Shown here one piece after another: positions 60,470 to 64,000 of a stretch of 64,000 nucleotides of DNA. Within the stretch, counting starts at the first letter, position 1. Each line of letters opens with the position of its first letter. The stretch covers positions 1-64,000 of the forward strand of contig RFHQ01000054.1 in assembly GCA_003695765.1 (NCBI GenBank). The letters run 5' to 3'. A program made the translations under genes and the position numbers. The notes beneath the pieces were generated by a model that did no database searches, was not told where the DNA came from, and saw only the letters and a program-made list of their open reading frames with translations. The DNA comes from Gammaproteobacteria bacterium. GTDB taxonomy: Bacteria; Pseudomonadota; Gammaproteobacteria; Steroidobacterales; GCA-2729495.

Positions 60470-62323
60470 ATGAGTTCTGCCCCACAAGCTGTCGCCGCCA
60501 CGCCGCATCCGCTGGCCGGCAAACGCATGACCGGCGCCGAGATGCTGGTGCAGGTACTGGCCGACGAGGGCGTCGACCTGATCTTCGGCTACAGCGGAGG
60601 CGCGATCCTGCCGACCTACGACGCCGTCTTCCGCTACAACGGCGAACACGGCGCCACGGATGCCGGTGCGCCGATGCGGCTGATCGTGCCGGCCAACGAA
60701 CAGGGTGCCGGGTTCATGGCCGCCGGCTACGCGCGGGCCACGGGCAAGGTCGGGGTCTGCATGGTCACGTCCGGGCCCGGCGCCACGAACACCGTTACGC
60801 CGGTGCGCGACTGCATGGCCGACTCCGTGCCGATCGTGGTCATCTGCGGTCAGGTGCCGACCCACGTGATCGGCACCGACGCTTTTCAGGAAGCGCCGGT
60901 GTCGGCGATCATGGGCTCGGTCGCCAAGCATGTGTTCCTGGTCACCGATCCGACGCGGCTGGAAGCGACCGTGCGCACCGCGTTCGAAATCGCCCGCAGC
61001 GGCCGGCCCGGGCCGGTGGTCATCGACGTGCCCAAGGACGTGCAGAACTGGATCGGCGAATTCCGCAGCGCCGGCCTGCTGCCGGTGCCCGGTTACCGGC
61101 AACGCATCAAGGCGGTGCAGGACAACATCCTGAGCGCCAGCTCCGCACGGGCTTTCTTCGACCTGCTGCGCGCGTCCCGCAAGCCCCTGCTGTATGTCGG
61201 TGGCGGCGTGATCAACGGCAACGCCAGCGAGGCGCTCAGCAACTTCGCCCACCGCTTCGGCATCCCGGTGGCGACGACGCTGATGGGCATCGGCGCCTTC
61301 GACACGACAGACCCGCTGTCACTGAAGATGCTCGGCATGCACGGCACCGCCTATGCGAACTACGCGGTCGAAGACTGCGATCTCTTGATCGCCGTCGGCG
61401 CGCGCTTCGACGACCGCGTCGCGACGGACCCGGCGAACTTCGCGCCGAATGCCCGACGGATCGCGCATCTCGATGTCGACGCGTCCGAGGTCGGCAAGGT
61501 GCGCAATGTCGACTGGTATCACGTCGGCGTGCTGCGGCGCGATCTGGAGGCCCTGCTGCACTGGGGCGAGCGGCACGAGGTGCAGACGGATTTCTCCGCG
61601 TGGCTGGGCGAACTGGCCGAGCTGAAGAAGCGCTACGCCCTGAACTACGACCGCGACAGCGAGCTGATCCAGCCGAACTACGTGATCGAGGAGATCAACC
61701 GGTTTGCCAAGGGCGAGGCAGTGATCACGACCGGGGTCGGCCAGCACCAGATGTGGGCCGCGCAGTACATGGATTTCAAGCACCCGCGACTGTGGCTGAC
61801 CTCCGGCAGCATGGGCACGATGGGCTTCGGGCTGCCCGCGGCCGTCGGCGCGCAGTTCGCGCACCCCGACCGGCTGGTCATCGACATCGACGGCGACGCC
61901 AGCATCCGCATGAACATCGGCGAGATGGAGACCGTGACCACCTATGAGCTGCCCGTGAAGGTCGTGGTGTTGAACAACTACGGCGACGGCATGGTCCGGC
62001 AATGGCAGAAGCTGTTCTACAAGGGCCGCTTGTCGGGCACCGACAAGTCGCTGCACCGCAAGGACTTCGTCAAGGCCGCCGAAGCCGACGGCTTCCAGTT
62101 CGCCCGGCGCCTCGAGCGCAAGGCCGACGTGCCACGCCTGGTGCGGGAATTCCTGGAGTTCGACGGCCCGGCCTTCCTCGAGGTCATCATCGATCCGGAC
62201 GCCGGCGTCTACCCGATGGTCGGCCCCGGCCTGCCCTACAACCAGATGATCACCGGGGATCACATTCCGAATCGCAACGACCCGGATCCGGACCGCGGCC
62301 CGAACGGTTCCTCGATGTTCTGA
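60470..62323 (+). CDS. ilvB: Acetolactate synthase large (catalytic) subunit
   Basis: This thiamine-diphosphate enzyme (617 residues) condenses two pyruvates, or pyruvate and 2-oxobutyrate, in branched-chain amino acid synthesis. It has FGYSGGAILPTYDA, the catalytic Glu in PANEQGAGFMAAGYARATG, VTSGPGATNTVTPV, and the ThDP motif GDASIRMNIGEMETVTTY with NNYGDGMVRQWQ. The ATG at 60470 is chosen; family homology begins about 19 residues later (MTGAEML). FMAAGYARATGK in place of the usual HAADGYARATG is a noticeable variation. It is divergent from ilvN, with 154 bases between starts. Confidence 0.93.
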   Translation: MSSAPQAVAATPHPLAGKRMTGAEMLVQVLADEGVDLIFGYSGGAILPTYDAVFRYNGEHGATDAGAPMRLIVPANEQGAGFMAAGYARATGKVGVCMVTSGPGATNTVTPVRDCMADSVPIVVICGQVPTHVIGTDAFQEAPVSAIMGSVAKHVFLVTDPTRLEATVRTAFEIARSGRPGPVVIDVPKDVQNWIGEFRSAGLLPVPGYRQRIKAVQDNILSASSARAFFDLLRASRKPLLYVGGGVINGNASEALSNFAHRFGIPVATTLMGIGAFDTTDPLSLKMLGMHGTAYANYAVEDCDLLIAVGARFDDRVATDPANFAPNARRIAHLDVDASEVGKVRNVDWYHVGVLRRDLEALLHWGERHEVQTDFSAWLGELAELKKRYALNYDRDSELIQPNYVIEEINRFAKGEAVITTGVGQHQMWAAQYMDFKHPRLWLTSGSMGTMGFGLPAAVGAQFAHPDRLVIDIDGDASIRMNIGEMETVTTYELPVKVVVLNNYGDGMVRQWQKLFYKGRLSGTDKSLHRKDFVKAAEADGFQFARRLERKADVPRLVREFLEFDGPAFLEVIIDPDAGVYPMVGPGLPYNQMITGDHIPNRNDPDPDRGPNGSSMF

Positions 62324-62332
62324 GCCGGCCGC

Positions 62333-63124
62333 TCAGTTGCTCAGCAGCACGGTCCAGCCGATCCACGCCTCCTGTTCCAGCGCGGCGACGATGAACTGCG
62401 CGACGTCGGCCCGGCTGATCGAGCCGGCGCGCACGCCGTCGAGGTCGCGCAGCACCCGATAACGTCGCTCGGCTGGCCCCGAGACGAGGAAACCGGGCCG
62501 CACGATGGTCCATTCCGCGTGGCTGCGCGCGATCATCGCTTCCTGGCGATTCTTGTCGGCGTAGATCCGGCCGAGCAGCAAAGGCTGGAGCAGGCGGTCG
62601 TAGAACCAGCCGCCGTGGCCGCGGCTGTCGCCGGCGCCGATGCCGGTGACGGCGACCAGCCGGCTGACACCGGCCGCGCGCATCGCGGCGAGCAGATTGG
62701 CGGTGCCGGCGGAGAACAGCCGGGTCTCGCGCCAGCTGGGCGCGGTGCCGGTGGCGCTGACCACGGCATCGTGGCCAGCGACGACGCGCGCCACCTTGCG
62801 CTCGTCCAGCACATCGCCGCTGAACAGCTGCAGCCGAGGGTGCTGCATGCCGATGCGTTCCGGATGCCGGGCCAGCACCGAGACCCGGTGACCGCGAGCC
62901 AGCGCCAATCGCACGACCTCGCGGCCGACGCCGCGGCTGCCGCCGACGACCAGCAGCTTCAGCGGCCGCGGCGGCGCCGGGGCCAGGCGCGGCGCCGGTT
63001 CACCGGCCTCCGCCAGCGGCCCGCCACGATAGCTGCCGTCGCCGCAGGCCAGCAGCAGCCCCGCGAGGAGCAACAGCGTCGCGCCACGGGCAGCGCCCGC
63101 CCCGGCCGGAGAGAACCTCGCCAT
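62333..63124 (-). CDS. NAD(P)-binding Rossmann-fold (NmrA-like) lipoprotein
   Basis: This 263-residue protein has an atypical-SDR NAD(P)-binding domain (LLVVGGSRGVGREVVRLALA, FSGDVLDERKVARVVAGHDAVVSATG, SRLVAVTGIGAG, WTIVRPGFLVSG), close to NmrA/SDR_a5 proteins that bind NADP or flavin. It is preceded by a clear lipoprotein signal with lipobox LLLAC (GATLLLLAGLLLACGDG). A cytosolic-type cofactor domain in the periplasm is unusual. The start is the ATG at 63124. It is convergent with ilvB (9 bases between stops). Confidence 0.8.
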   Translation of the reverse strand: MARFSPAGAGAARGATLLLLAGLLLACGDGSYRGGPLAEAGEPAPRLAPAPPRPLKLLVVGGSRGVGREVVRLALARGHRVSVLARHPERIGMQHPRLQLFSGDVLDERKVARVVAGHDAVVSATGTAPSWRETRLFSAGTANLLAAMRAAGVSRLVAVTGIGAGDSRGHGGWFYDRLLQPLLLGRIYADKNRQEAMIARSHAEWTIVRPGFLVSGPAERRYRVLRDLDGVRAGSISRADVAQFIVAALEQEAWIGWTVLLSN

Positions 63125-63235
63125 GCGGCCACCGATACCCGCCGACGACGGCCGGGTCAAGTCCGGACTTCGTTATCATTGCAGACAGCCAATCGACCCG
63201 GACGCCATCGGGACCGGCGACAAGGAGGCATGGCG

Positions 63236-63994
63236 ATGCCCCCGGCGGGCGTACTGCTGGATATCGCGGGTGTCCTGCACGACGGCGAGCGCCCCTTGCC
63301 GGGCGCGATCGCGGCCTTGCAGCGCCTGCGGGCGGCGGGCATCGCGCTGCGCTTCGTCACCAACACCAGCCGCCGCAGCCGCCTGGCCACCTGCGAGCAG
63401 CTGCACGGCATGGGCTTCGCGCTCGACGCCGGCGAGATCTTCACGGCGCCGCTGGCCGCGCGCAGTTATCTCGAACGCCACGGCTTGCGGCCGCTGCTGA
63501 TCTGCCTGCCCGGGCTGACCGAAGACTTCGCCGGCATGGCGCGAGACGAGCCCGATGCGGTGTTCCTCGCCGATGCCGGCGAGCGCTTCGACTACCGGAT
63601 CCTGGACCGGGCCTTCCAGCTGCTGATCGACGGCGCGCCGCTGATCGCGGTCGGCCGCAATCGTTATTTCCGCCAGGGCGGCGAACTGCACCTCGATGCC
63701 GGCGCCTTCGTGGCTGCGCTGGAGTACGCCGCCAGCTGCGAGGCGGTCATCTGCGGCAAGCCGTCGGCCGCTTTCTTCAGCGCCGCACTGCGCGACATCG
63801 GCGTCGCGCCGGCGCAGGCCGTCATGATCGGCGACGACGTCGAAGCGGACGTGCTCGGCGCCGAGGCCGCCGGCATCCACGGCATCCTCGTGCAGACGGG
63901 CAAGTATCGCGCCGGTGACGAGGCCCGGCTGGCCGGAACGCGGGCCGCCGTCGCCCCGGACCTCGCCGCGGCGGTGGAAGCCTTGCTGGCCTAG
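63236..63994 (+). CDS. LHPP-like HAD-IIA hydrolase (TIGR01458)
   Basis: This 252-residue phosphatase family member matches LHPP/PLPP-type proteins: GVLLDIAGVLHDGERPLPG (motif I), RFVTNTSRRSR (motif II), KPSAAFF (motif III Lys) and VMIGDDVEADVLGAEAAG (motif IV). The second Asp of DxD is Ala, as human LHPP has Ser at that place, so this is a subfamily trait. AAGGAGG lies seven bases before the ATG at 63236; an in-frame ATG six bases earlier is too close to it. It is divergent from the Rossmann lipoprotein gene. Confidence 0.9.
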   Translation: MPPAGVLLDIAGVLHDGERPLPGAIAALQRLRAAGIALRFVTNTSRRSRLATCEQLHGMGFALDAGEIFTAPLAARSYLERHGLRPLLICLPGLTEDFAGMARDEPDAVFLADAGERFDYRILDRAFQLLIDGAPLIAVGRNRYFRQGGELHLDAGAFVAALEYAASCEAVICGKPSAAFFSAALRDIGVAPAQAVMIGDDVEADVLGAEAAGIHGILVQTGKYRAGDEARLAGTRAAVAPDLAAAVEALLA

Positions 63995-64000
63995 CCGCCT

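Noticed and set aside
63250-63285. Loss of the second HAD Asp (DIAG) taken as a sign of a dead enzyme
   Set aside because: The LHPP-type subfamily generally lacks this Asp (human LHPP has Ser), so it is a family trait.

Overview
The window is GC-rich chromosomal DNA with densely packed, often overlapping genes. The gene content (OmpR-type two-component pair, TlpA thioredoxins, MscS, an 81-residue proteobacterial small protein, adrenodoxin-type ferredoxin, ExbB/ExbD/TonB-like proteins) suggests a free-living gammaproteobacterium, perhaps near the Xanthomonadales, Nevskiales or Steroidobacterales. That placement is inference from gene content only. I see no insertion sequence, prophage, CRISPR array or rRNA. 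One tRNA is present, tRNA-Ala(CGC).

Left part (1-19 kb): a TPR/O-GlcNAc-transferase-like gene cut by the window edge, two short-chain dehydrogenases, a GAF-GGDEF diguanylate cyclase, a ferredoxin/GST/MaoC operon, a two-component system (regulator, kinase, HAD lipoprotein) divergent from a 36-residue membrane peptide, a protein resembling red chlorophyll catabolite reductase, a CDF metal transporter, a VPLPA-CTERM surface protein, and an arsenosugar-type locus (ArsM-like methyltransferase divergent from two small transferases and a radical SAM enzyme). A GTGTCWGACAC palindromic repeat family sits at gene 3' ends at 2.0, 3.8, 4.3 and 17.5 kb, several times overlapping stop codons.

Central part (19-42 kb) is the most striking. 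An operon on the minus strand (28652 down to 19115) encodes a TlpA thioredoxin, a small secreted protein, three TPR proteins, ExbB/MotA, two ExbD proteins and an AgmX/TonB-like protein. It resembles the envelope part of the Myxococcus Agl-Glt machinery. Its leader carries a very convincing c-di-GMP-I (GEMM) riboswitch at 28701-28792, with a hairpin that competes with riboswitch helix P1. Upstream of it, another tightly packed minus-strand operon (36405 down to 28889) encodes an HzsA-related diheme lipoprotein, two beta-barrel proteins, a TlpA thioredoxin, DUF4266 and DUF3570 proteins, two small membrane proteins and the flavin transferase ApbE. Divergent from it are a monoheme protein, a diheme LamG lipoprotein and a Tat-exported protein. 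A 22-bp near-perfect palindrome lies between the two divergent units. Together this reads as a secreted redox and envelope module whose energised trans-envelope part is tuned by c-di-GMP.

Right part (42-64 kb): a Trm112-like/methyltransferase fusion, a PQQ dehydrogenase, a SYLF protein, an MscS channel, a malonyl-CoA synthetase, a 1321-residue membrane protein combining a STAND-type AAA_35 ATPase, a P-domain and WD40 repeats, a TonB-dependent receptor, and an overlapping operon ilvN-proB-proA-glpD. The acetolactate synthase large subunit is divergent from its small subunit, which is an unusual split, and a terminator-like hairpin lies in the ilvN leader. The window ends with a lipoprotein carrying a Rossmann fold and an LHPP-like HAD hydrolase.
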